NCBI RefSeq assembly: GCF_002208135.1
Contig: NZ_CP021646.1
Coordinates: forward strand, 2,978,001 to 3,042,000
Source: Pseudoalteromonas piscicida
GTDB lineage: Bacteria; Pseudomonadota; Gammaproteobacteria; Enterobacterales; Alteromonadaceae
Length of the DNA: 64,000 nucleotides
Direction of reading: 5' to 3'
Both the position numbers and the translations under genes were made by a program. The notes under the pieces are model-generated. The model was not told the DNA's origin and ran no database searches. It worked only from the letters and a program-made list of their open reading frames with translations. This document shows, one piece after another, positions 38,674 through 48,539 of this stretch (position 1 is the first letter of the stretch; the number at the start of each line of letters is the position of its first letter).

Positions 38674-39834
38674 ATGACAACGAATAACATTAATAAAAAA
38701 CTGCTCGCAGTTGCTATCAGTAGTCTCTGCGCTCTCCCTGCCACTGCGGCTGAGATTGGCGATACTAAGGTCAATTACGGTGGTTATATCAAGCTTGATG
38801 CCATTTGGAGTGACTTTTCCGACGGCGCGTTAGGTGCGCAAAATATAGGTCGAGATTTTTACGTTCCAGGTACGACTCCTGTCGGAGTTAACTCTGATAG
38901 CGATGCTGTATTTGATATGCATGCTCGTCAATCTCGCTTCAATTTTGCCACCGATACTAAACTCGATGATGGCAGCAGCATCAAGACTAAAATCGAGCTA
39001 GATTTTATTGCGTCAACCGGTGGTAATGAGCGCGTTAGTAACTCCTACTCACCTCGTATTCGCCAAGCCTTTGTGGCCTACAAGGGCTTCTTGTTTGGTC
39101 AAGCTTGGTCAAACTTTCAAAATGTTAGTGCATTACCAGAGACTTTAGACTTCGTCGGCCCAGCTGAAGGCACCGTTTTCGTGCGTCAAGCCATGGCTAA
39201 ATACACCACGGGAAACTGGTCTTTCTCTATTGAAAACCCAGAAAGCACAGTGACCACTGCAGATAGTGGCCGTGTAGTCACCGATGACGCTAGCATGCCT
39301 GATTTCACAGCACGTTACACACACAATGCAGATTGGGGTCATATTGCGGTAGCGGCACTTGCGCGCCAAATTACCTATAAAGTCGGTGGAGCTGATGAGT
39401 CGGAAAGCTCATTTGGGATCAGTGCATCTGGTCGTGTTAATTTTGGCAACAATAACTTGAAATTTATGCTTACCCAAGGTCAAGGGCTTGGTCGTTACAT
39501 AGGCCTAAATGTTGCTAATGGCGCGGTATACGACGGTAACTCGTTACATGCAATTGACTCGACGTCGGGCTTTATCGCTTATCAACATAGCTGGAACGAT
39601 CAGTTCCGATCAACATTCTTATACTCTTTCTTTAATGCTAATAACGAAAACGATTTACTGGCGATAACTGGTGACCCGACAAAATCAAGTATGAGTTACA
39701 GCGCAAACCTACTTTATTCCCCCGTGAAAAAGCTCACCTTTGGTGCTGAATATAAGATGGGCACTCGTGAAACTGAAAGTGGCCTTGAAGGTGATTTGGA
39801 CAGACTACAACTTTCAGTGAAGTACGTGTTTTAA
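38674..39834 (+). CDS. DcaP-like outer-membrane porin
   Basis: 386 aa from ATG 38674 (GAGG nine bases upstream), with a signal peptide ending PATAA-EIG. The mature protein resembles the DcaP-type trimeric porins: KVNYGGYIKLDAIWSDFSDG, DMHARQSRFNF, alternating beta-strand pattern and terminal aromatic LSVKYVF for BAM recognition. DcaP porins admit dicarboxylates and other small anions in Acinetobacter; the substrate here is unknown. Divergence from acs suggests a role in organic-acid uptake (inference). A terminator follows. Confidence 0.85.
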   Translation: MTTNNINKKLLAVAISSLCALPATAAEIGDTKVNYGGYIKLDAIWSDFSDGALGAQNIGRDFYVPGTTPVGVNSDSDAVFDMHARQSRFNFATDTKLDDGSSIKTKIELDFIASTGGNERVSNSYSPRIRQAFVAYKGFLFGQAWSNFQNVSALPETLDFVGPAEGTVFVRQAMAKYTTGNWSFSIENPESTVTTADSGRVVTDDASMPDFTARYTHNADWGHIAVAALARQITYKVGGADESESSFGISASGRVNFGNNNLKFMLTQGQGLGRYIGLNVANGAVYDGNSLHAIDSTSGFIAYQHSWNDQFRSTFLYSFFNANNENDLLAITGDPTKSSMSYSANLLYSPVKKLTFGAEYKMGTRETESGLEGDLDRLQLSVKYVF

Positions 39835-39878
39835 GGGTTTGTTATTTTAATAGGCTAGTACCAATTCACTTCCTAACT

Positions 39879-39901
39879 GCGGCTTAATGGCCGCTTTTTT
39901 A
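39879..39901 (+). terminator. Terminator after the porin gene
   Basis: GCGGC-TTAATG-GCCGC followed by six Ts, about 45 bp after the stop codon. Confidence 0.8.
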
Positions 39902-39910
39902 TTATTGGTG

Positions 39911-39965
39911 GCGACATGAGGTCGCTGCTACGATGTACTTTTCGCGACTAAAGTCGGCTGCTACT
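39911..39965. repeat. REP-like palindrome pair
   Basis: GCGACATGAGGTCGC followed by GCTGCTAC, then CGCGACTAAAGTCGGCTGCTAC. It has the same hairpin design and GCTGCTAC end as the 58-bp array units near 21797-22430. Confidence 0.65.
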
Positions 39966-40009
39966 GGTGGGGGTCATCATCTAACGTCATGACCATATCG
40001 CGCCAATAA

Positions 40010-40035
40010 AAAACCCCGCTGGCTGGCGGGGTTTT
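40010..40035 (-). terminator. Terminator after hflC
   Basis: Stem AAAACCCCGC/GCGGGGTTTT with loop TGGCTG, T-rich on the minus strand, 24 bp past the hflC stop. Confidence 0.88.
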
Positions 40036-40058
40036 ATTATCGTCTCAAAAGCATGATC

Positions 40059-40937
40059 TTATTGTGCTTTTGCATCCTTCATATAGTTAAAGAACTCGCT
40101 GTTTGGTGATAGCACCATGACGTCATTCTTATCTTTGAAGGTATTTTTATATGCTTCAAGCGAACGAACGAAACTAAAAAACTCAGGGTCTTTGTTATAT
40201 GCTTCAGCGTAAATGTTTGCAGCTGTTGCGTCACCTTGACCACGAACCGCGCGAGCATTTCGCTCAGCATCTGCAAGCATAACGGTAACACGACGGTCAA
40301 CATTAGCACGGATGGTCTCCGCCTTCTCTTGGCCCTCAGAACGGTGCTCTTTAGCCACTGCTTGACGCTCCGCACGCATACGCTGGTAGATTGAGTTACT
40401 TACTTCGTTAGGTAGGTTAATTTGCTTAACACGGACATCAAGTACTTCAATCCCAAGCTCAGTTGCACTTTCTGACGCTTGAACTAACGCTTCTTCCATT
40501 AGCTCGCTACGTTCACCAGATACTATTTCTTTAATAGTACGCGAACCGAAGTTTGTTCTTAGACCGTTATTGACCTTTTGTTTTAGTAGCGTTTCAGCAT
40601 ATTGCTTATCGCCACGCGCACGTAGGTAATAAGAGCTAAAATCGTTTACGCGCCACTTTACATACGAATCCACAATTAAGTCTTTTTTCTCGCTCGTTAC
40701 AAAGCGATCAGGTTGACCATCAAGTGTTTGGATCCGTGCGTCTAATTTTCGTACTTGGCTAAAGAAAGGCACTTTCAAGTGAAGGCCAGGTTCATACACC
40801 AAAGCATCGCCATTCGCGTCTTTTTGTACCTTACTAAATAGCAGTACAATCGCTCTTTGACCTTCGTTTACTACAAAGATACCAGAGAACGACATGATCA
40901 CGGCAGTGACTAATAGAAGTAGACTAAAATTCTTCAT
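40059..40937 (-). CDS. hflC: FtsH regulator HflC
   Basis: 292-aa membrane-anchored SPFH/prohibitin-domain protein; with HflK it forms the large cage that controls FtsH protease. One N-terminal TM helix (about 5-22), SPFH domain with VVNEGQRAIVLLFSKV, a long helical arm (AERQAVAKEHRSEGQEKAE) and the C-terminal YKNTFKDKNDVMVLSPNSEFF. Five bases after hflK and last gene of the superoperon. Confidence 0.95.
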   Translation of the reverse strand: MKNFSLLLLVTAVIMSFSGIFVVNEGQRAIVLLFSKVQKDANGDALVYEPGLHLKVPFFSQVRKLDARIQTLDGQPDRFVTSEKKDLIVDSYVKWRVNDFSSYYLRARGDKQYAETLLKQKVNNGLRTNFGSRTIKEIVSGERSELMEEALVQASESATELGIEVLDVRVKQINLPNEVSNSIYQRMRAERQAVAKEHRSEGQEKAETIRANVDRRVTVMLADAERNARAVRGQGDATAANIYAEAYNKDPEFFSFVRSLEAYKNTFKDKNDVMVLSPNSEFFNYMKDAKAQ

Positions 40938-40942
40938 ATTGA

Positions 40943-42117
40943 TTATCTCCCGTTACCAAATCTGTCGCGATTAAATCTATCACCGCCTGAATTGACAGAA
41001 CTATTTTGCTGCTGATTACCTTCAATCCTTTTACGAAGTTGCTCTATTTCACTCTGATTTGGTAAACGTACTGGTGACGAAGCATTGTTATGTGATTGCA
41101 TAATCTTATCAAGCGGTAGATACAGCATGTTATTACCACCTTCAACATCTACTAATACTTTTGAGCTTCGACCTAAAACTTGCTCCATCGCATCAATATA
41201 TAAACGTTTACGCGTTACTTCTTTCGCAGCTTGGTACTCTGGCAGTAACTTTTCAAAGCGCTCCACTTCACCTCGAGATTCAAGAATAATACGTTCACGA
41301 TACGCTTCTGCTTCTTGCGTCATACGAGTCACTTGACCACGGGCACGTGGTTCAATTTCTTTCGCATAAGCTTCTGCTTCACGAATGAAACGCTCTTCAT
41401 CTTCCTGTGCAGCAATCGCATCATCAAATGCATCTTTTACTTCTGAAGGGGGACGCGAGTCTTTAAAGTTGACGTCAGTTACAATCAAACCGAGATTGTA
41501 AGGTTCAATAATACTGTTTAGCTCTTCCCAAGTGCGCTGACGAACCACTTCACGACCAGTCGTTAGCACTTGATCCATACGAGAGTGACCCACGACGTAA
41601 CGTAGAGCACTGTCCAGCGCTTGTTGTAAGCTGTGGTCAGCATCGGTCACACTGAAACGATAAAGCGTTGGATCTACAACACGATATTGCACTTCAAACT
41701 CAACGCTTACTACGTTTTCGTCTTCCGTCAGCATAAAGCCAGAAGCCGACAATGAACGTACCGCTTCAATATCAACAGGAATAACACGTTCGATGAACGT
41801 GGCTTTCCAACGCAGACCTGGCTCAGCAATACGGTCAAACTTACCAAATTGCAACACGATGCCGCGTTCAGCCTCTTTTACTGTGTAGATACCGCTTAGT
41901 GCCCATACAATGGCTGCGATAATAAGTATAAAGACGAAACCAGCACCGCCTAATCCGCCATTACCACCTTTCCCCGGCTTACCACCGAAAATACCGCCGA
42001 ATTTATTACCAAATTTACGGAATACTTCATCTAGATCAGGTGGGCCTTGATCCCGCCCCCGCGGTTTTTCCACGGATCGTTATCATTGCCATTATTACCC
42101 GGTTCGTTCCAGGCCAT
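40943..42117 (-). CDS. hflK: FtsH regulator HflK, N-terminus frameshifted as read
   Basis: Partner of HflC in the FtsH-controlling complex: a Gly-rich N-terminus, a TM helix near GFVFILIIAAIVWALSG, an SPFH domain and a long helical arm. The open frame ends (5') at GTG 42073 and lacks the conserved N-terminus. That N-terminus (MAWNEPGNNGNDNDPW) is encoded just upstream in another frame from ATG 42117, with GGAG seven bases before it. Restoring one base, best in the run of five C at 42056-42060 (G on the coding strand), gives ...KNRGGRDQGPPDLDEVF and a 391-aa protein. Sequencing error is likely; if real, a GTG start would still make most of the protein. Confidence 0.88.
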
Positions 42118-42209
42118 AGCTATACTCCATTGTTATTTAAATGAATTAGGTTAAATCTAACAAAATTCGAGCGACTCTCATATAAAAATACGCTCGAATT
42201 TGACGATTT

Positions 42210-43499
42210 TTAACTACCAACGACTAAATCATTGAGATTTCGCCCGAATTCCTTATTGAGCTTTTCCCATTCGATTTTTGGCATTCTTACCGAAACAAGC
42301 CAATTGCCTTGCTCGTCGTAGCCTTTTTCATCCACGGCATTAAGCTCAAATAGTGCACCTCGTAAGCGCCCAAGGGCTGGAGGTACCGCAAGCTCAGCTG
42401 TGAAAACGGTTTTTGCCAACAACTCTTTAACTGCATCGAATAACAGCGAAATCCCTTCTCCCGAGTGGGCACTTAACCAAACTCGGATCGGTTTTCCTTC
42501 ATCGTCCCTATCTATTCTAGGCGCAACTTCGTCCATTAGATCAATTTTGTTGTAGACCAAAAGTTGAGGAATGTCATTGGCTTCAATTTCCTCTAGAACC
42601 AATTGTACCTGTTCTATATTTTCTTTTCTTCTCGGATCTGCAACATCGATGACATGAAGCTGTAAATCCGCTTCACGGGTTTCTGTTAAAGTCGCTTTAA
42701 ATGCTGCTACCAAGTCATGAGGTAAATGACGAATAAAACCTACTGTATCTGCTAAGATAACGGGGCCAACATCATCGATTTCTATCTTTCTTAGCGTAGG
42801 GTCAAGCGTTGCGAACAATTGGTCAGCAGCATAAACATCCGCATCTGTAATTTTGTTAAACAGTGTCGATTTACCCGCATTGGTGTAACCTACCAGAGAA
42901 ACGGTTGGGATCTCGTTACGACTTCGTGCTCGACGCCCTTGCTCACGCACAATGGCAACCTTGTCCAATCGTTTGCGAATACTCTTAATTCGCTCTCGAA
43001 GCAACCGTCTATCGGTTTCTAATTGGGTTTCACCAGGACCACGTAAACCGATCCCCCCTTTTTGCCTTTCTAAGTGCGTCCATCCTCGAATTAAGCGCGT
43101 AGAGATATGCCTTAGCTGAGCAAGCTCAACCTGCAATTTACCTTCGTGGGTACGGGCTCTTTGCGCGAAAATATCTAAGATCAGCGTTGTCCTATCTAAC
43201 ACTCGACACTTACAAACGCGTTCTAAATTGCGCTCTTGTGAGGGACTGAGTTGGTGGTTAAATATGATGACATCTGCGTTGTGGATGTTGACAATCTCGG
43301 CAATTTCTTCAGCTTTACCCGTTCCGACAAACAACTTTGCATGTGGTGCTTGACGGCTGCCTTGCACAACCGCCACACTACTAACACCAGCAGAAGAAAC
43401 TAGCATTTCCAATTCACGTAGATCTTCGCGATCTCCTTCGTGAGGAAATTCTATATGAACCAAGACTGCCTGTTCGCCGGCTTCATAACGGTCAAACAA
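42210..43499 (-). CDS. hflX: Ribosome-associated GTPase HflX
   Basis: 429-aa GTPase that splits stalled or heat-damaged ribosomes. N-terminal HflX domain (GTGKAEEIAEIV, FNHQLSPSQERNLE), a coiled linker (GPGETQLETDRRLLRERI) and a G domain with G1 GYTNAGKST, G3 DTVGF and G4 NKID. Located 24 bp after hfq, the usual hfq-hflX order. Confidence 0.96.
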   Translation of the reverse strand: MFDRYEAGEQAVLVHIEFPHEGDREDLRELEMLVSSAGVSSVAVVQGSRQAPHAKLFVGTGKAEEIAEIVNIHNADVIIFNHQLSPSQERNLERVCKCRVLDRTTLILDIFAQRARTHEGKLQVELAQLRHISTRLIRGWTHLERQKGGIGLRGPGETQLETDRRLLRERIKSIRKRLDKVAIVREQGRRARSRNEIPTVSLVGYTNAGKSTLFNKITDADVYAADQLFATLDPTLRKIEIDDVGPVILADTVGFIRHLPHDLVAAFKATLTETREADLQLHVIDVADPRRKENIEQVQLVLEEIEANDIPQLLVYNKIDLMDEVAPRIDRDDEGKPIRVWLSAHSGEGISLLFDAVKELLAKTVFTAELAVPPALGRLRGALFELNAVDEKGYDEQGNWLVSVRMPKIEWEKLNKEFGRNLNDLVVGS

Positions 43500-43523
43500 G
43501 CATTAAGCTCCTACTAATAAGAA

Positions 43524-43787
43524 TTAATAATTACCTTCATCACCTTGGTCACCCGCTTCGCTTCCGGTTGCATTTTGGAAGTTAACCGCACGAGCTGGAA
43601 CCACTGTGGAGATGGCGTGTTTGTAAACCATTTGGTTTACTGTGTTTTCAAGCAAAATCACAAACTGGTCAAATGACTGGATCTTGCCCTGTAATTTAAT
43701 ACCGTTCACTAAAAAAATTGAGACGGGAATGCGCTCACGACGCAAGACATTCAAAAATGGGTCTTGTAAAGATTGGCCTTTTGCCAT
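43524..43787 (-). CDS. hfq: RNA chaperone Hfq
   Basis: 87-aa Sm-like hexameric RNA chaperone for small RNAs. Sm1 ([21 protein letters not shown]) and Sm2 ([10 protein letters not shown]) are intact, with a short acidic C-terminal tail. The purine-rich ribosome site AAGGAT precedes the ATG. Sits between miaA and hflX as in most gammaproteobacteria. Confidence 0.97.
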   Translation of the reverse strand: MAKGQSLQDPFLNVLRRERIPVSIFLVNGIKLQGKIQSFDQFVILLENTVNQMVYKHAISTVVPARAVNFQNATGSEAGDQGDEGNY

Positions 43788-43863
43788 TTTCTTATCCTTC
43801 GTTTTAGGTGTTATTATGTCAGGTCGTTGATTTAATCAGAACACGCTGATTTAACAACTACTA

Positions 43864-44781
43864 TTAGCTTAGCGAAGTTAGAACACGTTGCAAGTTTTCT
43901 TGACCATCGGTGTCAAGCCAAGTCACATCTTGCCACCCCCTCAGCCAAGTTAATTGCCGCTTCGCCAGTTGTCTGGTCGCTGCGACGCCTTTGAAAACCA
44001 TTTCGTTATAATCGCACTCGCCAGCTAAATACTCCCACATTTGCCGATATCCGACACAGCGAATAGAAGGCAAATCAGGGTGTAAATCTTTCCGTTGATA
44101 TAAGGCCAAAACTTCATTTTTAAAGCCTTCATCCAACATTATTTTAAATCTTTTCTCTATACGTTCATGTAAGGCTTTTCGGTCACTTGGTGCAATCGCA
44201 AATTGATGAAATTGATACGGCAAAGCATCTTGTTTGCTTTGCTGCAATTGAGTCATCGTTTTGCCACTAATGCGATAAACTTCCAGAGCACGGTTTATAC
44301 GTTGCGAATCGTTTTCGCTGATTTTTGCCGCTGCTTCTGGGTCGATATTTTTTAATTGCTGATGCAGCGCAGGCCAACCCATTTGATCAGCCTCACGCTC
44401 TAATATCGCCCTAACTTCGGTATCAGCCTCAGGTAATGGCGACAGGCCTTCAATTAAGCCTTTAAAATACATCATCGTGCCACCAACTAAAATTGGCACT
44501 TTTCCCCGCTGATGGAAATCATCAATTAGTTTAATAGCATCAGCACGAAACTCTGCAACCGAATAACTTTGTGCAGGGTCAATAATATCAATAAGGTGAT
44601 GTGGTGCCATTGCTTGCTCTTGTGCGCTCGGCTTTGCCGTACCAATATCCATCCCTTTGTACACTAACGCCGAGTCTACACTGATGATTTCGGTATTTAA
44701 CGCTTGGCATAACTCTATGGCCAATGCGGTTTTGCCCGCAGCTGTCGGTCCCATAAGGGTAATGACAGGTAACTTGTTCAC
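43864..44781 (-). CDS. miaA: tRNA dimethylallyltransferase
   Basis: Adds dimethylallyl to A37 of tRNAs reading UNN codons, using DMAPP from the MEP pathway. Visible motifs: P-loop [28 protein letters not shown], and the C-terminal [13 protein letters not shown]. No ATG fits the start: the frame opens at GTG 44805 (313 aa) and GTG 44781 (305 aa) is preferred because AGGTTAGAT lies just before it and the P-loop then sits at the usual distance. Start uncertain. Confidence 0.93.
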   Translation of the reverse strand: MNKLPVITLMGPTAAGKTALAIELCQALNTEIISVDSALVYKGMDIGTAKPSAQEQAMAPHHLIDIIDPAQSYSVAEFRADAIKLIDDFHQRGKVPILVGGTMMYFKGLIEGLSPLPEADTEVRAILEREADQMGWPALHQQLKNIDPEAAAKISENDSQRINRALEVYRISGKTMTQLQQSKQDALPYQFHQFAIAPSDRKALHERIEKRFKIMLDEGFKNEVLALYQRKDLHPDLPSIRCVGYRQMWEYLAGECDYNEMVFKGVAATRQLAKRQLTWLRGWQDVTWLDTDGQENLQRVLTSLS

Positions 44782-44860
44782 ATCTAACCTACTAATAAAC
44801 TGCACTAATCTCGTATTATAGCTGATAGTACATGGTAATTAATACCTACTTAGGCACGAA

Positions 44861-46729
44861 TTACAGCAAACTTAAAAAACTGACCAACTTCTGGGTATCA
44901 ATTGTAACCGCGCTTTTATGAATACGAGCCAAACATGGGGCTTTTGAAAGTAATTTTTCTTTAACTAAATCAAAATGCTGGCTATCAAAATAGCTACTGG
45001 GTGTTGATACTTCTAGCCACTGTAACCAATCTTGGAGTTCGGCATCTGAGCTTGGTTCCATCATCTTCTTGGAAATTTCACCAACATCTATACTATAGAG
45101 CGACACAGGTAACTTTTTAACTAAAATATGGCCATCAAAAATTTCTATCGCAAACCCTAAAATTGCTAACCATGTTTCACGCTGCTGCAATGCTTCCAGT
45201 GCGGGTTTCTCTAGTTTGATTCGAACAGGTAACAGCAAAGCTTTGCCTTGCAGTGTGCCATCTTGCTCAATTTGCATTTGCCAATATGGCAACAGCCCCT
45301 GCCGACAATCACCAAACAACAGCTGTTTATCTTGCTCAAGCATGACTTTACCTTGTGGTAGCAACATCCAGCTGGATTTACGGGCGGATACCGGGACGCT
45401 ACTTGTTTCGCTTAACGGTAATGTACCTTCTTCAACTTTGTCGAAGTGTTGCATTTGTTGATGTGAAAGCCCTTGATAGAGTTGATTCACATTTACCTGC
45501 TTTTTGCCACTGCCCGTTGCACCGCCATAATTACTTTGACCACGACTTGAAGCTGCACTTGGCGCTTCGGAGCGTTCGCTAAAGGCACTCGGGACCGAAC
45601 TGGCGTGCGCTTGCGCTTCAGGTTGTAAGGTTGAGCGATAACTTTGATGATAGGTTTCATCTACCTGTTCTTGGGGCGTAAATAATGGCGATGTGGTATC
45701 AGGTGCTTGAGTTTTGGTCTCACTTGCACAAGATAAATCAATTTGTTCCGTCGCGACCTGCTTTATTGCTTGTACAATAAAGTCGTGAACCAAGCGCGCT
45801 TGATGAAAGCGAACTTCGTGTTTCGCGGGATGAACATTAACGTCAACTTGCCTCGGATCTAACTCAAGATATATGACAAAACCGGGAAGCTCTTCATGCC
45901 CGAGTGACTCATCAAATGCTTGGCGAATCGCATGCAAGATGAGCTTATCTCGCATCATACGACCATTTACGTAAGTATATTGCGTGCCGTTGTTAACCCC
46001 CGCAGGTAACACCCAACCGAATAGCCTCAGTCCCTCATGACCTGAGTCAATAAAGCTTGCTTGCTGTAAGAATGCTTTACCACCAACTTGCGCAACTCGC
46101 TCAACACCTTTTTCAATAGTGCGCGGGCGATATTGGCGAACCACCTTTTGGTTATGAGTGAGCGTAATGGCAATATCAAAGCGACTCAATGCAATGCGCT
46201 TAACCAGTTCATCTATATGGCTAAACTCGGTTTTTTCCGTGCGTAAAAACTTTCTGCGTGCAGGCGTGTTGAAAAACAGATCTTTGACTTCGATAGTGGT
46301 ACCGTCTGGGTGTGCGGTAGGTTGAACCTGTACAGCCATCTCTCGCCCTTCGGCGAAAGCCTGCCAAGCAGTTTCTTGCGCTTGAGGCTTAGAGCTCAGA
46401 GTCAGTCGCGATACTGAGCTGATAGATGCAAGCGCCTCACCTCGAAAGCCAAGCGAAGCAATACATTCTAGGTCATCCAAACTTTTAAGTTTACTTGTCG
46501 CATGGCGAGACAACGCCAACGTCAGTTCGTCTTTAACAATACCGATGCCGTTATCACGGATACGAATAAGCTTATGTCCTCCGCGCTCAATATCTATTTG
46601 AATGCGCGTTGCACCAGCATCTATACTGTTTTCCACCAGCTCTTTCACCACAGAGGCTGGACGCTCCACCACCTCACCGGCAGCAATTTGGTTGGCTAAC
46701 CGAGCTGGAAGAATTTCTATCGTCATCAT
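44861..46729 (-). CDS. mutL: DNA mismatch repair protein MutL
   Basis: 622-aa GHKL ATPase that couples MutS recognition to MutH or another nuclease. N-terminal motifs: [37 protein letters not shown] and [16 protein letters not shown] low-complexity Ser/Gln linker (about 340-430) leads to the C-terminal dimerisation domain. I see no DQHA(x)2E(x)4E endonuclease motif, in line with a non-nicking, MutH-dependent type. Its ATG abuts the amiB stop; a second Met codon directly follows. Confidence 0.95.
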   Translation of the reverse strand: MMTIEILPARLANQIAAGEVVERPASVVKELVENSIDAGATRIQIDIERGGHKLIRIRDNGIGIVKDELTLALSRHATSKLKSLDDLECIASLGFRGEALASISSVSRLTLSSKPQAQETAWQAFAEGREMAVQVQPTAHPDGTTIEVKDLFFNTPARRKFLRTEKTEFSHIDELVKRIALSRFDIAITLTHNQKVVRQYRPRTIEKGVERVAQVGGKAFLQQASFIDSGHEGLRLFGWVLPAGVNNGTQYTYVNGRMMRDKLILHAIRQAFDESLGHEELPGFVIYLELDPRQVDVNVHPAKHEVRFHQARLVHDFIVQAIKQVATEQIDLSCASETKTQAPDTTSPLFTPQEQVDETYHQSYRSTLQPEAQAHASSVPSAFSERSEAPSAASSRGQSNYGGATGSGKKQVNVNQLYQGLSHQQMQHFDKVEEGTLPLSETSSVPVSARKSSWMLLPQGKVMLEQDKQLLFGDCRQGLLPYWQMQIEQDGTLQGKALLLPVRIKLEKPALEALQQRETWLAILGFAIEIFDGHILVKKLPVSLYSIDVGEISKKMMEPSSDAELQDWLQWLEVSTPSSYFDSQHFDLVKEKLLSKAPCLARIHKSAVTIDTQKLVSFLSLL

Positions 46730-48073
46730 TTACGCTTTCGGAATAGTTAAGACTTGCCCAATAAACAAGGTATTGTTTTTCAGGTCATTTGCTTTTTTCA
46801 ATTCACTGACCGTAATGCCATAACGGCTAGCCAGCACACTCAGTGATTCGCCACTTTTTACTTTATGTGTAACCGGCTTGTTGGATTGCATACGCGCAAA
46901 GAGCGAATTATCCGGTGGATTTTTCTCATAATAGCCTTTTATCGAACTAAAAATAGCCCGAGCTAAACGCTCTTGATAATGTGGAGACATTAATAGCTTT
47001 TCTTCTTTGGGGTTTGAAATAAAGCCAGTTTCCACCAGAATCGAAGGTATGTCTGGTGATTTTAGTACCCCAAAGTTTGCAGCTTGCGGTCGGCTTTTGT
47101 GCATTTTTGCCACTTTTTTCAGCTCTTTGACGACTTCTTCTGCGACCTGAAACCCAGTTTTCATCGAATGTTCCATCGACATATCAAGTAGCGCTTTGGC
47201 TAAATATTTTTCGTTGGCCGTGTCTTTAATTAAATCGGCTGCTCCACCTAACAGTTGTGAGTGCTTTTCTTTGTCTTCCAGCCACTTACCTATTTCAGAA
47301 TTTGCTCTGCGCAGTGACAAAACCCAGACCGACGCACCGCGTGGTTGAGGGCTGGTGAAAGCATCCGCGTGAATGGACACAAAGAAATCCGCTTTTCTCT
47401 CTCGCGCTCTTGCGGTTCTCGTATTCAACTTGAGGTAATAATCGCCGGTACGGATAAGTTTTGCGCTCATCCCCGGCTGGCTATCTACTAAGCGTGCTAA
47501 ACGCTTCGCAATCTGAATGGTTACGAGCTTTTCATAGGTGCCTGAAGGCCCAATAGAACCTGGATCTTCACCGCCATGACCGGCATCGATGGCGATGACA
47601 ATATCTCTGTCTTGCGCGAGTGTTTTTCGTGGTGCGGTAGCTTTTGTATCGTCATAAGCGCTCATCTGCTTACCATACAAATCAACGACTAGTCGGTTTT
47701 TATAAGGACCAGTTGGTGCTAACGCAAAGATTTTTGGCGTAGCGCTACGACTTAACTCCACAACAATCCGTGCAGAATTGCTATTCTTCGGTTTGCTGTG
47801 ACGCACTTTGTTTACAACGCGATGTTCGTCAGGAATACTCGGAAAGTCTTTTTGTTGCTTAGTGTTTTCAAGGTCGATCACTAAGCGCAGCGGATTTTTC
47901 AGCACAAAATAGCTGTAATCCGGCTTATCGCTCATATCAAAAACAATACGAGTGCTTTCTGGAGAGGGCCAAACACGCACACTTTCGATGGCGTTTTGGG
48001 CAATGGTGTGCATGCTCGTTAAGAGCATGCAGATAAAAATGAAAATATAACTAATAGTCGGCTGATTACGCAT
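46730..48073 (-). CDS. amiB: N-acetylmuramoyl-L-alanine amidase AmiB
   Basis: 447-aa periplasmic zinc amidase cleaving peptide stems from septal peptidoglycan. Signal peptide (about 1-25), AMIN domain (about 30-120), Amidase_3 domain with DAGHGGEDPGSIGPSG and catalytic Glu in VETGFISN, and one C-terminal LysM (about 402-446, HKVKSGESLSVLASRYG). Family members are activated by LytM-domain proteins; NlpD is encoded at 27154. Overlaps tsaE by eight bases. Confidence 0.95.
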   Translation of the reverse strand: MRNQPTISYIFIFICMLLTSMHTIAQNAIESVRVWPSPESTRIVFDMSDKPDYSYFVLKNPLRLVIDLENTKQQKDFPSIPDEHRVVNKVRHSKPKNSNSARIVVELSRSATPKIFALAPTGPYKNRLVVDLYGKQMSAYDDTKATAPRKTLAQDRDIVIAIDAGHGGEDPGSIGPSGTYEKLVTIQIAKRLARLVDSQPGMSAKLIRTGDYYLKLNTRTARARERKADFFVSIHADAFTSPQPRGASVWVLSLRRANSEIGKWLEDKEKHSQLLGGAADLIKDTANEKYLAKALLDMSMEHSMKTGFQVAEEVVKELKKVAKMHKSRPQAANFGVLKSPDIPSILVETGFISNPKEEKLLMSPHYQERLARAIFSSIKGYYEKNPPDNSLFARMQSNKPVTHKVKSGESLSVLASRYGITVSELKKANDLKNNTLFIGQVLTIPKA

Positions 48074-48539
48074 AATCTTGTAATTGTTTTAATAGTGCCT
48101 CGCCGCGGCTAGACTTGGCCTCAAGTGTAATTTGACGGCCATCACCAGCATACTGCATTGTGACGTCTATATCTGGGTTTGGAATAAAGCCTTCACCTTT
48201 TTCAGGCCACTCAACAACACAGATAGCATTACTTGCAAAGTAATCCCGGATCCCCATGTATTCGAGCTCTTCAGGCGAACCTAATCGATATAAATCAAAA
48301 TGATATATTGAGACATCATCCAGTTCATAAGGTTCAACTAAGGTATAAGTTGGACTTTTTACCTTACCTGAATGACCAAGGCTTTGCACAATACCGCGAG
48401 TGAGCGTGGTTTTACCTGCGCCTAAATCACCGTGTAAAAATAGTACCGCACCTTGACGAATAACATTGGCAATTTTATTACCCATGGCAACTGTTGCTGG
48501 CTCATCAGCCAAATCGAATTTCATATGACCTGTCGTCAC
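48066..48539 (-). CDS. tsaE: tRNA threonylcarbamoyladenosine biosynthesis ATPase TsaE
   Basis: 157-aa P-loop ATPase that works with TsaB, TsaC and TsaD to make t6A37 in ANN-decoding tRNAs. Walker A HGDLGAGKTTLTRG, then SPTYTLVEPY and the conserved YHFDLYRLGSPEELEYMG and VVEWPEKG. Overlaps nnr by four bases and amiB by eight, so tightly coupled. Confidence 0.95.
   Translation of the reverse strand: MTTGHMKFDLADEPATVAMGNKIANVIRQGAVLFLHGDLGAGKTTLTRGIVQSLGHSGKVKSPTYTLVEPYELDDVSIYHFDLYRLGSPEELEYMGIRDYFASNAICVVEWPEKGEGFIPNPDIDVTMQYAGDGRQITLEAKSSRGEALLKQLQDYA

Noticed and set aside
40943..42073. hflK as a complete 376-aa gene starting at GTG 42073
   Set aside because: The conserved HflK N-terminus and a good ribosome site lie just upstream in another frame, so this start is an artefact of a one-base loss.
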